Part shown: positions 8,590 to 16,994 of the stretch, piece after piece
Layout of the letters: every line of letters starts with the position of its first letter
Position numbering within the stretch: position 1 is the first letter of the stretch
DNA from: UBA1275 sp038124025
GTDB lineage: Bacteria > Bacteroidota > Rhodothermia > Balneolales > Balneolaceae
Length of the DNA: 64,000 nt
Assembly (NCBI GenBank): GCA_038124025.1
Contig: JAYPBC010000001.1
Location: 124,001-188,000, forward strand
Direction: 5' to 3'
Made by a program: the position numbers and the translations under genes
Notes under the pieces: model-generated
Told to the model about the DNA's origin: nothing
Databases searched by the model: none
What the model saw: only the letters and a program-made list of their open reading frames with translations

Positions 8590-9198
8590 ATGAAAACCAC
8601 TTTTAGCCTAAGCCTTTTTGTTCTCTTGTTAATTGGAATACAATGTAAACCAATCAACACTATTAGCCGAATATCTCCGGATAGTACGACTGAATTATCT
8701 GGTAAATGGAATGACACCGACGCTCGTTTGGTCTCTGAAGAAATGATTGGTGATGCCCTTAGCAACCGTTGGTTAAATAGTTTTACCGAATCCTCAGAAA
8801 AACCACCCGTCGTCATCGTGGGCACAGTTAGAAACGAAAGTATGGAACATATTGACACTGAGGTAATTACTAAAGAAATGGAACGAGCTTTTGTTAATTC
8901 TGGATCGGTTAGCTTAGTTGCCAACGCATCAGAACGAATGGAAATAAGAAATGAGCGACTAGACCAGCAAACAAACTCCTCATTAGAGAGTATGAGCGCT
9001 ATGGCAAAAGAATTGGGGGCTGATTACATGCTCATTGGTAATATTAGTTCTATTATGGATGATGCACCTGATGGACGTAATACTGCTATATTCTATACAG
9101 TAAACTTGGAGCTTATTGACATAGAAACAAATGTTAAAGTTTGGATTGGCAATAAGAAAATTAAAAAACTGATAGAGCGTCGAAATTATCGTGGATAG
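8590..9198 (+). CDS. LpoB-like penicillin-binding protein activator lipoprotein
   Basis: This is a 202-residue lipoprotein with signal LFVLLLIGIQC (Cys19), then a disordered Ser/Thr-rich linker, then an alpha/beta domain with VVIVGTVRNESMEHIDTEVI, ELGADYMLIGNI and YTVNLELIDIETNVKVWIG. These are the hallmark strands of LpoB (COG3417), the outer-membrane lipoprotein that activates the bifunctional peptidoglycan synthase PBP1B in enterobacteria. A COG3014-like lipoprotein gene precedes it, an order known from Vibrio and Shewanella as I recall. The partner synthase is not in the window. Whether it activates a PBP here is inference; the domain assignment is firmer. Confidence 0.78.
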   Translation: MKTTFSLSLFVLLLIGIQCKPINTISRISPDSTTELSGKWNDTDARLVSEEMIGDALSNRWLNSFTESSEKPPVVIVGTVRNESMEHIDTEVITKEMERAFVNSGSVSLVANASERMEIRNERLDQQTNSSLESMSAMAKELGADYMLIGNISSIMDDAPDGRNTAIFYTVNLELIDIETNVKVWIGNKKIKKLIERRNYRG

Positions 9199-9213
9199 CT
9201 AAACTATTTAGCT
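9197..9213. repeat. Perfect AT-rich inverted repeat after the LpoB-like gene
   Basis: AGCTAAA at 9197-9203 and TTTAGCT at 9207-9213 form a perfect 7-bp stem with a 3-base loop, beginning inside the stop codon of the LpoB-like gene. It is weak in GC and lacks a following T-run, so it is at best a poor terminator or mRNA-end hairpin. Confidence 0.35.
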
Positions 9214-9332
9214 TAAGTCCAATATCATCTAGTTAATTAGATAGTATAGTTTCCGGTACGGACTTATTACTTTTATGCACATAAGCCAGTAAAAAAGCTT
9301 AGCTATTCATTTAAACAAACAAGACTCACGGT

Positions 9333-10508
9333 ATGCGTTGTGACTATGGCATCATAGGTGGTGGACTATCTGGTTGTTTACTTGCATATTATTTGCTACA
9401 ACAAGGTAAAAAGGTCTGTTTAATTGAACATAGTACTATTGGATCTGGAGCTTCTGGCACTCCACTAGCCATGATTAATCCTGCCACTGGGAGATTTGCA
9501 AAAAAGGGAACTAACAGTGTAGAGTCTATAGCTCAAATAGAGGCTTTGCAGAAGCTAAGCCCATTTTCAACAGCCCAGGATTATATCCAAATAAGAAAGA
9601 TCCTCCGGCCTTGCTTTGATTCAGAGATAGCCCATAAAACCTATCAGAATTATCTTTCTGATGATTGGGGACCTGGAATTGCAGAATGGTTGACTTCCGA
9701 TGAAGTAAAGGAACAATTTCCTTTGATAAACTCTTGTTATGGAGCCTTAGTTGTGCACAAAGGGTATGTTGTCCATCCTAAAAAATATCTTCACCACCTG
9801 GTAGAATGGTTAAAGGATATACCTGGCTTCACATTATTAGAAGCTTATAAAGATTTGGAAGCAGAATCTGACCTAAGAAACTATGTAGACCTACCTAATA
9901 AACGCAAGTACTTCGTAATTAGAGGCAGTGACGCTGAATTACAAGCTGATAAGTTAGTTCATTGTACGGGAGCTGAAGAGATCATTAATAAGATGATCCC
10001 TGGTGTCATCGTTAAAGGTCAGACCCTTCAATTTCAATTAATGGATCCGGTAAAGGATACAATATCATCGGTTCGTGATGGTAATAATGAAAACATAATA
10101 GGCAATAATTGGAGTTCATTATTAAAGAAGTATGCCATTAGCGCTCAAGGATACCTATGTTCATTAGACGGCCGTAATATGGTTATGGGAAGTACCTATG
10201 AACATCGATATACCAGACCAGAACCAGATGCTAAAGGCAAGCAATATTTAAAAAATAAATTAAACCGTATACATGATCGACTATCGAATGAGATAGTAAA
10301 TGAATCTATGTGGGCTGGCCTACGTTTCTCTACCCCAGATAGAATGCCTATTATGGATGAGTTGCCTACCCATAAAGGGCACTATGTGTTTAGAGGTTTA
10401 GGCTCAAAAGGACTTTTATATAGTCACTATTATGCAAAGGTATTCTCAAAGTATTTATGTGGAAAAGGCTTTCTTTCTAAAGAAGTAAGATTGAGCAGAT
10501 TCAAATAA
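9333..10508 (+). CDS. FAD-dependent oxidoreductase (DAO family, MnmC C-domain-like)
   Basis: The 391-residue protein starts with a dinucleotide-binding fold, IIGGGLSG (7-14), ends with a second FAD contact (GSKGLLYSHYYAKV), and has an N-terminal GASGTPLAMINPATGRF segment similar to the oxidase domain of MnmC and glycine oxidases. Members oxidise amines or amino acids with FAD. The full-length MnmC methyltransferase half is absent. Stand-alone proteins of this type are common in Bacteroidota and their substrates are mostly unassigned. It is a single gene that converges on the outer-membrane protein gene; no operon partner helps to name a substrate. Confidence 0.8.
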   Translation: MRCDYGIIGGGLSGCLLAYYLLQQGKKVCLIEHSTIGSGASGTPLAMINPATGRFAKKGTNSVESIAQIEALQKLSPFSTAQDYIQIRKILRPCFDSEIAHKTYQNYLSDDWGPGIAEWLTSDEVKEQFPLINSCYGALVVHKGYVVHPKKYLHHLVEWLKDIPGFTLLEAYKDLEAESDLRNYVDLPNKRKYFVIRGSDAELQADKLVHCTGAEEIINKMIPGVIVKGQTLQFQLMDPVKDTISSVRDGNNENIIGNNWSSLLKKYAISAQGYLCSLDGRNMVMGSTYEHRYTRPEPDAKGKQYLKNKLNRIHDRLSNEIVNESMWAGLRFSTPDRMPIMDELPTHKGHYVFRGLGSKGLLYSHYYAKVFSKYLCGKGFLSKEVRLSRFK

Positions 10509-10519
10509 TTACTAGTTAT

Positions 10520-12085
10520 TTAAAATCGAAGTATTAGCCCACTTAATACACCAGTTAAACCAGCTCCACCAATACTTGAGTCTGTAACTATAAGTCCTCC
10601 TACAGAAAATTCAAGATTTTTTAAATCAATCCCCAGACCAGTAGAAAAAGCCGTAGACGTTCCGCCACCAATTCTAGTACCAAATCTTAAAGGAATGAAA
10701 TCAAAAAATCTATATTGTGTACCAAAAGTAAATATTGGTTCGGTTATATTATTACTAATATCATTAAATCCATACGAGATATCTCCTGAAACAAGTAATT
10801 TTCCTACTATTAAAGCTGCTCCTAGATTTAATGTCGCCGGTAATTCATAAGATCTTGCAACAGAACTCTCTGAAGTAAAGTTGCCATAAATATCATTTTG
10901 TAGACTATCAGCTAAATCATTAAAAAAATCAGCTGGATCTTCATCTCCTATGTCGGGTTCAAATTCAAAGGTACCTTTTCCATTGAATACCATAGGATTA
11001 TTGTTGTATGATATTGTTCCTTGATCAGTTAATGATAGAGAAATTCTTAACTGCTGATTTTTGTCTAGTACATTCAAAATAGGTAGTGAAACATCCATGG
11101 CAAGCGTTACACCTAAATCTAGACCAAAGCCTGACCCAAGAGTTCCTAAATCAGAACCACTATAACCAGTATAGTCAGCAAGCAAAGGCTCTTTACCATC
11201 TGATTTTTTTTCTGCATATTCTTCTAAATTATCCGATATCTCTCCATAAGTATATAATTTATAATCAAAGTCATGAATGATCATGTTACCCCTCACGAAG
11301 GGAGAGTTGACTTGGAGTGTTGATGCAAAGTCCAATTCAAATGATTGTATGCCTATTAAATATTTAGGTGCAACACCAACAAATATATCAATATCATTAA
11401 TGAGGGGTAATTTTTTAATTATACCTTTAAATGGTATTGGTAAAGCTGTTGCATATCCAACCGAAACTTCAGCATATGATAAAAATTTGGTGTTAAGATC
11501 AAATGGATGTGGCTCTGAAAATTTATCTGAGTCTAATCCACTGAAAAATACATTAGCAAAACCTCTATTTATAGTAAATTCTTGATTATTTCTAATCCTA
11601 GTAGCTACTGAAAAACCAGCTCTTTTATAAAATGGCACCGATTTCCCACTCATAGTCGCACCAAATGTTCTCTTTGAGTAACCAAAGGGTACTATGTCAT
11701 TTGATATATTAATAGCTCTCTCATCGTTGTCATCTGTTCCGAACCAAGAATTAAGCATATCCTGTTGGACTTGCCCCTCGATTGTTAAACCTTTGGTTAA
11801 ATACTCATTATAAACATTAATATTGAGTAATGATCCGTCTATGCTAATTCCAGTACCCATAAACCCAAGCTGATTTAGATAAACCGATCCTTCATGATTA
11901 TCTATCATTAGATTTGCTGGGTTTAAAAAATTAGCATGATATCCATCAATTAATGCGACTCCACCACCACCCATACCTAGGGTCATCGCATTGTAATGGC
12001 GATTCTGTGCATTAGTGCTGTTGTTTATAGAATAAAAAACTATAAATAATGCTAAAGAAATTAATTTATTACTATAATTCTTCAT
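10520..12085 (-). CDS. Outer-membrane beta-barrel protein (DUF5723/PorV-like)
   Basis: A signal peptide (LALFIVFYSINNSTNAQ) is followed by MTLGMGGGGVALIDGYHANFLNPANL, cut here: the piece GMGGGGVALIDGYHANFLNP is a conserved entry plug seen in FadL/PorV-type and DUF5723 barrels. The rest of the 521 residues is amphipathic beta-strand repeats rich in Gly, Asn and aromatic residues, ending in LSGLILRF with the terminal Phe typical of BAM substrates. It is probably a surface barrel of unknown cargo. It begins directly after the stop of the upstream lipoprotein gene (TAG then ATG, no gap), so the two are likely translated as a pair. Confidence 0.75.
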   Translation of the reverse strand: MKNYSNKLISLALFIVFYSINNSTNAQNRHYNAMTLGMGGGGVALIDGYHANFLNPANLMIDNHEGSVYLNQLGFMGTGISIDGSLLNINVYNEYLTKGLTIEGQVQQDMLNSWFGTDDNDERAINISNDIVPFGYSKRTFGATMSGKSVPFYKRAGFSVATRIRNNQEFTINRGFANVFFSGLDSDKFSEPHPFDLNTKFLSYAEVSVGYATALPIPFKGIIKKLPLINDIDIFVGVAPKYLIGIQSFELDFASTLQVNSPFVRGNMIIHDFDYKLYTYGEISDNLEEYAEKKSDGKEPLLADYTGYSGSDLGTLGSGFGLDLGVTLAMDVSLPILNVLDKNQQLRISLSLTDQGTISYNNNPMVFNGKGTFEFEPDIGDEDPADFFNDLADSLQNDIYGNFTSESSVARSYELPATLNLGAALIVGKLLVSGDISYGFNDISNNITEPIFTFGTQYRFFDFIPLRFGTRIGGGTSTAFSTGLGIDLKNLEFSVGGLIVTDSSIGGAGLTGVLSGLILRF

Positions 12086-14347
12086 CTAGTTGTCTCCTAT
12101 CACATTTTCTAACTCTAAGCTTGCTGAAATATCAACAGTTAATGAATCTGAAGATCTTAACTTAATTTCCGAATTATCATAGGTATTTAGTTTTGCTGTG
12201 AAGACTATATATTTTGTTTGGTTAAATAGGTCAAACTGATCTTTTGTGAGTGATATAGCAGTACTACTTATATTTGGTTCGCTAGAGTATCTCGTTAAAT
12301 CATCGATAGCTGAAGCAAGAACATTAATTGGATCATCATTAACCATCGGAACATCAGTTAACCTATCTTTAGATTCATCTAAAAATATAAGTTCTATTCC
12401 GAAACTTAACGGAATACTATTTTTATAATTAATAATTAACTGTCCACCATTAATACCAAGTGGGTCATCCTCTGACGGTAAGTCCGTCAAGGCATCTGAT
12501 TCTAAAGTATCCGTATAAGTAGCTGTATTAGGTGTTTTTAAAGCTAATGGTAACTCAACTTCAAAACTTGGAGTAAATTCAAGTGGTGTTGATATCAATG
12601 CCTCTCCACCATCTTCATTAATAACAGCTTTACCAATGAATCTGATCTCTTTAGGTAGGTTATTTAGAAAATCGATAACTGTTGAATTATTCTGGTTAAA
12701 CTCAATACTACCTTCAATTAACTCTCCTGTTATACTTGGAGATATTTCAAATTTAACCAATTCAGATGAAGTCAAATCAATTCCATTTTTCTGAAGTCCA
12801 GATATGTTATCAGATTCACTTACAAAATTTGAAGAACCTTCACTACCCGTTAAATAAAATTCATTATTATCACCATCAATACCCATTATTGAAGCGTAAA
12901 TTGATGTAGATATACCTATGTTTGAAGTATAATTTATTGATAATTTAGCTTGAGTAAATTCTAAATTCTCCAATTTACTTGATAATTCTTCCAATCCACT
13001 AATTTCTATTATTTCAGCTTCTGTTTCGTTAAATAAGTCAATTATTTCAGCACCATTAGCACTGTCATCTTCACCTAATAATACTGTTTTAGATTTTACT
13101 ACACCGTATGCTTCTGCCACCTTTATATTTGTGATCGAGACACCAGATGATACAGAATGTAATTCATTAACCGTACGAAATCTGTCACTTAGAGGAAGTG
13201 TTTTTGTATTTTCGGTAATTGCTCTTATTGAGTAACTAACTTGATTATTATTGGCATATAATCTATATCCAGCTAAATCAATCGATTTTGCTGAAGCACT
13301 TGATTTTCTTTCAATCTTATCTTCTCCAATATAAGATATAACCAAACCATCCGATTCTGTGTATGGAGCTTTTCTAATTGAATTAAATGTAATAATTAAT
13401 TCTTCCACGGTAAGGTCTAAATCGCTAACAATAGGATCAATATCAATTTTACCTGACTCTAGTTCTACATAATGTTCAGAACTAGTAAATTGAAATTCGT
13501 CTGTTTCAATATCAGTAGTATTACTTGTAGAGAAATCCTGGGGTTCGAGTGCAGCTTCAACTTCAGAAGCAACTAAATCAATACCCTCTATACCATCAAC
13601 TATAAGTGAATTAACATCTCCTGTTAGAACTTGCGCATTCCACGCAACTGAAACATCAACGTTTATGTCTTCTAATTTATCACCCGCATTAAAGGCTATG
13701 GTCGCGTTCCTTGATGTGTTAGTATTGAAGTTTGTTATGGATGCTTCATTAACAAAATTTTCTCCTGAGTTTAGAACGATATTTAATTCGTTTATCGTAA
13801 ATCCTAAATCGTTAGTTAATGTAAGTTGAATCGATCCACGTTTAATTGTAGCACTCTTAAAAAAATCAGTATTATTTCCAACATCAATATTAGTAGGTTT
13901 AGGCGAACTACCACCTGGTATAGGGATACCCACCGGTATAGTAGAAGGATTTATTCCAGTTAGTTCTTGAAAATTTGCTTCCCCCAAATTACCCGTTCCT
14001 GAGGAGAAATCACCTATACTTATTTCCCCAACTTCAGCATTAAATTCTGTTTTATCAGTATCAATTTCTGGTATAGCGTCGTTCAAGTCTCCAAACTCAA
14101 ATTCTTCTTTTTTATTTATTGAGATAAATCCAATGTCAACTCCTGATTGTACTACAGTGAAAAGAGAATCCAAATCATCAGAAGTGGTATCGATAAGTAC
14201 ATTATTAATGTTTGCATCACCCATCACTTGGATGGTATAATCGGTAATTAGTGGTGCTTGAAACTTTTGTGATAGAGTGAAATTCGGAGCTTCAGGTACT
14301 TCACAAGCAACAAAAATTGCAAAAACAATTAAATATTTAATTTTCAT
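12086..14347 (-). CDS. Large surface lipoprotein of unknown function
   Basis: The product has 753 residues. It starts at 14347 with MKIKYLIVFAIFVAC, a compact lipoprotein signal with Cys at 15, followed by EVPEAPNFTLSQKF. The body is rich in Asn, Asp, Ser, Ile and Thr and reads as consecutive beta domains (for example SIQLTLTNDLGFTINELNIV and TAKLNTYDNSEIKLRSSD), with no enzyme motif. The frame stays open upstream to 14569, but that stretch runs through tRNA-Ser and must not be translated. It directly abuts the outer-membrane barrel gene, so the two may form a surface complex. The DNA looks more AT-rich than its flanks. I do not recognise a named family. Confidence 0.8.
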   Translation of the reverse strand: MKIKYLIVFAIFVACEVPEAPNFTLSQKFQAPLITDYTIQVMGDANINNVLIDTTSDDLDSLFTVVQSGVDIGFISINKKEEFEFGDLNDAIPEIDTDKTEFNAEVGEISIGDFSSGTGNLGEANFQELTGINPSTIPVGIPIPGGSSPKPTNIDVGNNTDFFKSATIKRGSIQLTLTNDLGFTINELNIVLNSGENFVNEASITNFNTNTSRNATIAFNAGDKLEDINVDVSVAWNAQVLTGDVNSLIVDGIEGIDLVASEVEAALEPQDFSTSNTTDIETDEFQFTSSEHYVELESGKIDIDPIVSDLDLTVEELIITFNSIRKAPYTESDGLVISYIGEDKIERKSSASAKSIDLAGYRLYANNNQVSYSIRAITENTKTLPLSDRFRTVNELHSVSSGVSITNIKVAEAYGVVKSKTVLLGEDDSANGAEIIDLFNETEAEIIEISGLEELSSKLENLEFTQAKLSINYTSNIGISTSIYASIMGIDGDNNEFYLTGSEGSSNFVSESDNISGLQKNGIDLTSSELVKFEISPSITGELIEGSIEFNQNNSTVIDFLNNLPKEIRFIGKAVINEDGGEALISTPLEFTPSFEVELPLALKTPNTATYTDTLESDALTDLPSEDDPLGINGGQLIINYKNSIPLSFGIELIFLDESKDRLTDVPMVNDDPINVLASAIDDLTRYSSEPNISSTAISLTKDQFDLFNQTKYIVFTAKLNTYDNSEIKLRSSDSLTVDISASLELENVIGDN

Positions 14348-14428
14348 ATGCAAATGACAATTGATTGAATATTTATTAAAATAATTTATTAAAGCTCTTA
14401 AACCTAAAAAAGTCATTATTATGTTATG

Positions 14429-14517
14429 CGGAGAGGGAGGGATTCGAACCCTCGGTACCCCGGTGGGGGCACACACGCTTTCCAGGCGAGCCCGTTCGAC
14501 CGCTCCGGCACCTCTCC
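14429..14517 (-). tRNA. tRNA-Ser (anticodon GGA)
   Basis: The 89-base minus-strand gene has acceptor arms GGAGAGG (14517-14511) and CCTCTCC (14436-14430), discriminator G, a T-arm with GGTTCGAATCC and a long variable arm as expected for class II tRNA-Ser. The anticodon loop CTGGAAA puts GGA at 14483-14481. CCA is not encoded. It lies between the TonB-like gene and the large surface lipoprotein gene. Confidence 0.95.
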
Positions 14518-14558
14518 AGGAGCTAGTAAATATACGCCTATTGTCAGGCATTAACAAT

Positions 14559-15251
14559 CTACATGCCAAAAAGAAAGAGTTCTGTCCTTTGGGTTTTTAC
14601 CGGCCGTCCCTCTTTGAAAGCTGGAGTAAATTCCCACTTAAATGTAGCCTCAATAATAGCCTCTAATATCCCATACTGAACCTGCTCTCGCCTGACTCGT
14701 TCACCATTCTCAAGTATCAGTTCTATTGATGATACATAGGCATCCACTACCATTCCAGTAGCATCAATAATCATTTCAACTCCTATGATATATTGATCAT
14801 TACTCGATAATGCTTCAACAGAATAAAAGGGTTCTACTATTTTTTTTATTCTCGCAATTCTATCGGGATCACCAGTTATTTTTTGCTCCTCACCTAGCCA
14901 ACCGGAACTTGTATTTTGCGCCTGCTCTATTTCATCAAGCAATAAGTTAGGTCGCTCTATCGTCAGAAAATCTTGCTCAATGAGACGGTACTCAGGAGCT
15001 AAAGCTGGTACTAAAGGTTTGGGTGGTGCTGCCGCACCAACATTCTGACGAGTTACTATCATAGGCTGCAGTATGATATCTTCGTTAGAGAAAGTGGGTA
15101 ATGCTTGATATGTCGTATGGGTTCTAGGACTCATAGGCCACTTAAAAAGCGCAATAAATAGCATCAAAACCCCACATAACGAGCCCATCATACGCAATGT
15201 GTACGACTTTTTGTACGACAACCAATAATTTGAAGTAGATACAAACCACAT
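14559..15251 (-). CDS. TonB C-terminal domain protein
   Basis: This 230-residue protein has a short N-terminus, one membrane segment at about 20-38 (MMGSLCGVLMLFIALFKWPM) and a periplasmic part with a Pro-rich stretch (GAAAPPKPLVPALAP). It ends in a TonB_C-like domain in which LEAIIEATFKWEFTPAFKEG and the following RPVK are typical. It therefore looks like an energy transducer that could link the inner-membrane motor to an outer-membrane receptor. No ExbB, ExbD or TonB-dependent receptor gene is nearby, so the partner is unknown; a non-motor TonB-like role is possible. It lies 76 bases downstream of the acyltransferase gene. Confidence 0.75.
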   Translation of the reverse strand: MWFVSTSNYWLSYKKSYTLRMMGSLCGVLMLFIALFKWPMSPRTHTTYQALPTFSNEDIILQPMIVTRQNVGAAAPPKPLVPALAPEYRLIEQDFLTIERPNLLLDEIEQAQNTSSGWLGEEQKITGDPDRIARIKKIVEPFYSVEALSSNDQYIIGVEMIIDATGMVVDAYVSSIELILENGERVRREQVQYGILEAIIEATFKWEFTPAFKEGRPVKTQRTELFLFGM

Positions 15252-15327
15252 AATGTGTAATCTAGTATTAAAAAAGGCTAGATAGAAATAAGTAGTGTAG
15301 CTTAGCTCAATTCGGCTGAGCTTAATT

Positions 15328-16059
15328 TTACTGAGTGGATTCCAGTTCTTTTAGCGCATCCGACATTTTTTGTTGCACGGTGTGCTTAAGCTCAGACATA
15401 GAATCAAATTCCTTGGGGTCAATGCTAGGCAGCACCCTCAACCGAAAATGAGCCCGAGGGCGGAACAGGGAACTTCCGGAGCGCAACACCTCAAATGCCC
15501 CTTCTATTACCAGAGGCTGAATAGGGAAAGCATGTTCCATAGCCAATAAAAAAGCACCATTTTTGAAGGGTTGTAATCGCCCATCCAGTGAGCGGGTACC
15601 TTCAGGAAACAACATCACAGGTATACCTGATTTCAAGGGTTGAATAAGGTTATTCAACTTTTTTAGCGCCGATTTTTTCTTGCGATTTATCGTTAAGTGC
15701 CCCGTCAACCGAACCATCCATCCCATTATTGGGATGTAGGTCATGCTATGCTTGACCACCCACTTCATTCGAATGGGTAATTGATAAATAAGGGGGATAT
15801 CCAAAAAACTTTCGTGATTGCATACATAAACCGTTGGAATTTTGTCATTTAAAAGCTCCATATTTTCAAGCTTGATTCGCCAAGCTGGGCTGGGATGCAT
15901 CATGCCCCATGCCATCCAACCAAGTACGCGATTGGGTATGCGCCGGTAGGGATCAAAAGGAAAGGTGAACAAAAAAGTGAGAGAGATGAGGATAAAAAAA
16001 ACAACGAATAGAAAGCTATAATATAGCCACATATATATGCTAAACAATCTAATAACCAT
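15328..16059 (-). CDS. 1-acylglycerol-3-phosphate acyltransferase (PlsC family)
   Basis: This 243-residue protein has an N-terminal membrane helix (about 11-34) and both acyltransferase motifs: NHESFLD at 81-87 (the HX4D catalytic pair His82/Asp87) and FPEGTRS at 151-157, plus a third block GAFEVLRSGS. It should transfer an acyl chain to lysophosphatidic acid, the second step of phospholipid synthesis, on the inner membrane. It starts 10 bases after the murQ stop, so murQ, this gene and the upstream carboxylase probably share a transcript. Use of another lysophospholipid or a lipid A precursor cannot be ruled out. Confidence 0.87.
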   Translation of the reverse strand: MVIRLFSIYMWLYYSFLFVVFFILISLTFLFTFPFDPYRRIPNRVLGWMAWGMMHPSPAWRIKLENMELLNDKIPTVYVCNHESFLDIPLIYQLPIRMKWVVKHSMTYIPIMGWMVRLTGHLTINRKKKSALKKLNNLIQPLKSGIPVMLFPEGTRSLDGRLQPFKNGAFLLAMEHAFPIQPLVIEGAFEVLRSGSSLFRPRAHFRLRVLPSIDPKEFDSMSELKHTVQQKMSDALKELESTQ

Positions 16060-16069
16060 TGCCCGGTAC

Positions 16070-16987
16070 CTATTTTTTTGATTCTAAGGCTTTCCGAATA
16101 AATCCCTGATGTGCTTCTAATAATGACTCCGCCTGATCTCTTGATTTCTCACCTAGCGCCATAACCAAGGCTGTTTTTACGTGCCCATTAGCTTGCTCTA
16201 GCACCTCTGAAGCTTCATTATAATTCAGTGAACTGAAATTCATGATAATTCGCTTTGCGCGCTCTACCAATTTGGCATTCGTTAGCATGAGGTCAACCAT
16301 TACATTTTCATAGACCTTACCTTGTCGAATCATAGCCCCAGTGGTAATCATGTTAAGCACCATTTTTTGGGCGGTAGCGCTTTTCATCCTAGTACTTCCC
16401 ATGATGACTTCGGGGCCAACAGGAACATCAATCACTAAGTCTGGTGAAATGGTAAGCTGTTCCTTAGGTACGGTAGTCACAAAGATAGTTTTGCATCCCA
16501 ATTCCATACCTCGTTTAAGTGCACCATGTACATACGGTGTACGGCCGCTTGCTGCGAGACCACAAATCACATCGGCCCGAGTGGGTTGGACTGCATTCAA
16601 ATCAGCTATGCCTATTTCTTCTTGATCTTCTGCTTTCTCTTGGGCTACAAACATAGCTGCCTCTCCACCGGCAATAAACCCCTGAACTTGTTCTGGTTTT
16701 GTTCCAAAAGTAGGTGGACATTCTGCAGCATCTAAAACCCCTAAACGCCCACTAGTTCCTGCTCCAAAATAAAGTAATCGACCTCCAATCGACAATGATT
16801 GAGCTACCCAATCAATAGCCTGTGCAATTTGAGGTAGTTTTTTTTCCACTGCTTCTGCAACTCTTTGGTCTTCGCTATTGATTTTTTTTGCGATACTAAG
16901 TGCGTCATCCAAATCAATGTCCTTAGTATTGGGATTACGCTGCTCTGTTTTTAAGTCATTTAACTGCTTAAATAATACTTCATTCAT
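16070..16987 (-). CDS. murQ: N-acetylmuramic acid 6-phosphate etherase
   Basis: MurQ cleaves the lactyl ether of MurNAc-6-P to give GlcNAc-6-P and lactate during peptidoglycan recycling. The 305-residue length is normal. The SIS-domain signature GAGTSGRLG (75-83) and the catalytic Glu89 in DAAECPP are present, as is the RNPNTKDIDL N-terminal motif and the PEVIMGSTRMKSATAQK block. It is cytoplasmic. No MurNAc kinase, AnmK or PTS transporter gene is adjacent, so the substrate supply is encoded elsewhere. It is 7 bases downstream of the biotin carboxylase gene and 10 bases upstream of plsC. Confidence 0.95.
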   Translation of the reverse strand: MNEVLFKQLNDLKTEQRNPNTKDIDLDDALSIAKKINSEDQRVAEAVEKKLPQIAQAIDWVAQSLSIGGRLLYFGAGTSGRLGVLDAAECPPTFGTKPEQVQGFIAGGEAAMFVAQEKAEDQEEIGIADLNAVQPTRADVICGLAASGRTPYVHGALKRGMELGCKTIFVTTVPKEQLTISPDLVIDVPVGPEVIMGSTRMKSATAQKMVLNMITTGAMIRQGKVYENVMVDLMLTNAKLVERAKRIIMNFSSLNYNEASEVLEQANGHVKTALVMALGEKSRDQAESLLEAHQGFIRKALESKK

Positions 16988-16994
16988 AATTGGT

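Noticed and set aside
9333..14517. Genomic island ending at tRNA-Ser(GGA)
   Set aside because: The AT-rich genes lie on the 3' side of the tRNA, but no second copy of the tRNA 3' end, integrase or mobile gene was found.
14347..14569. N-terminal extension of the large lipoprotein frame through tRNA-Ser
   Set aside because: The translated residues are the tRNA itself; the lipoprotein signal starts at 14347.
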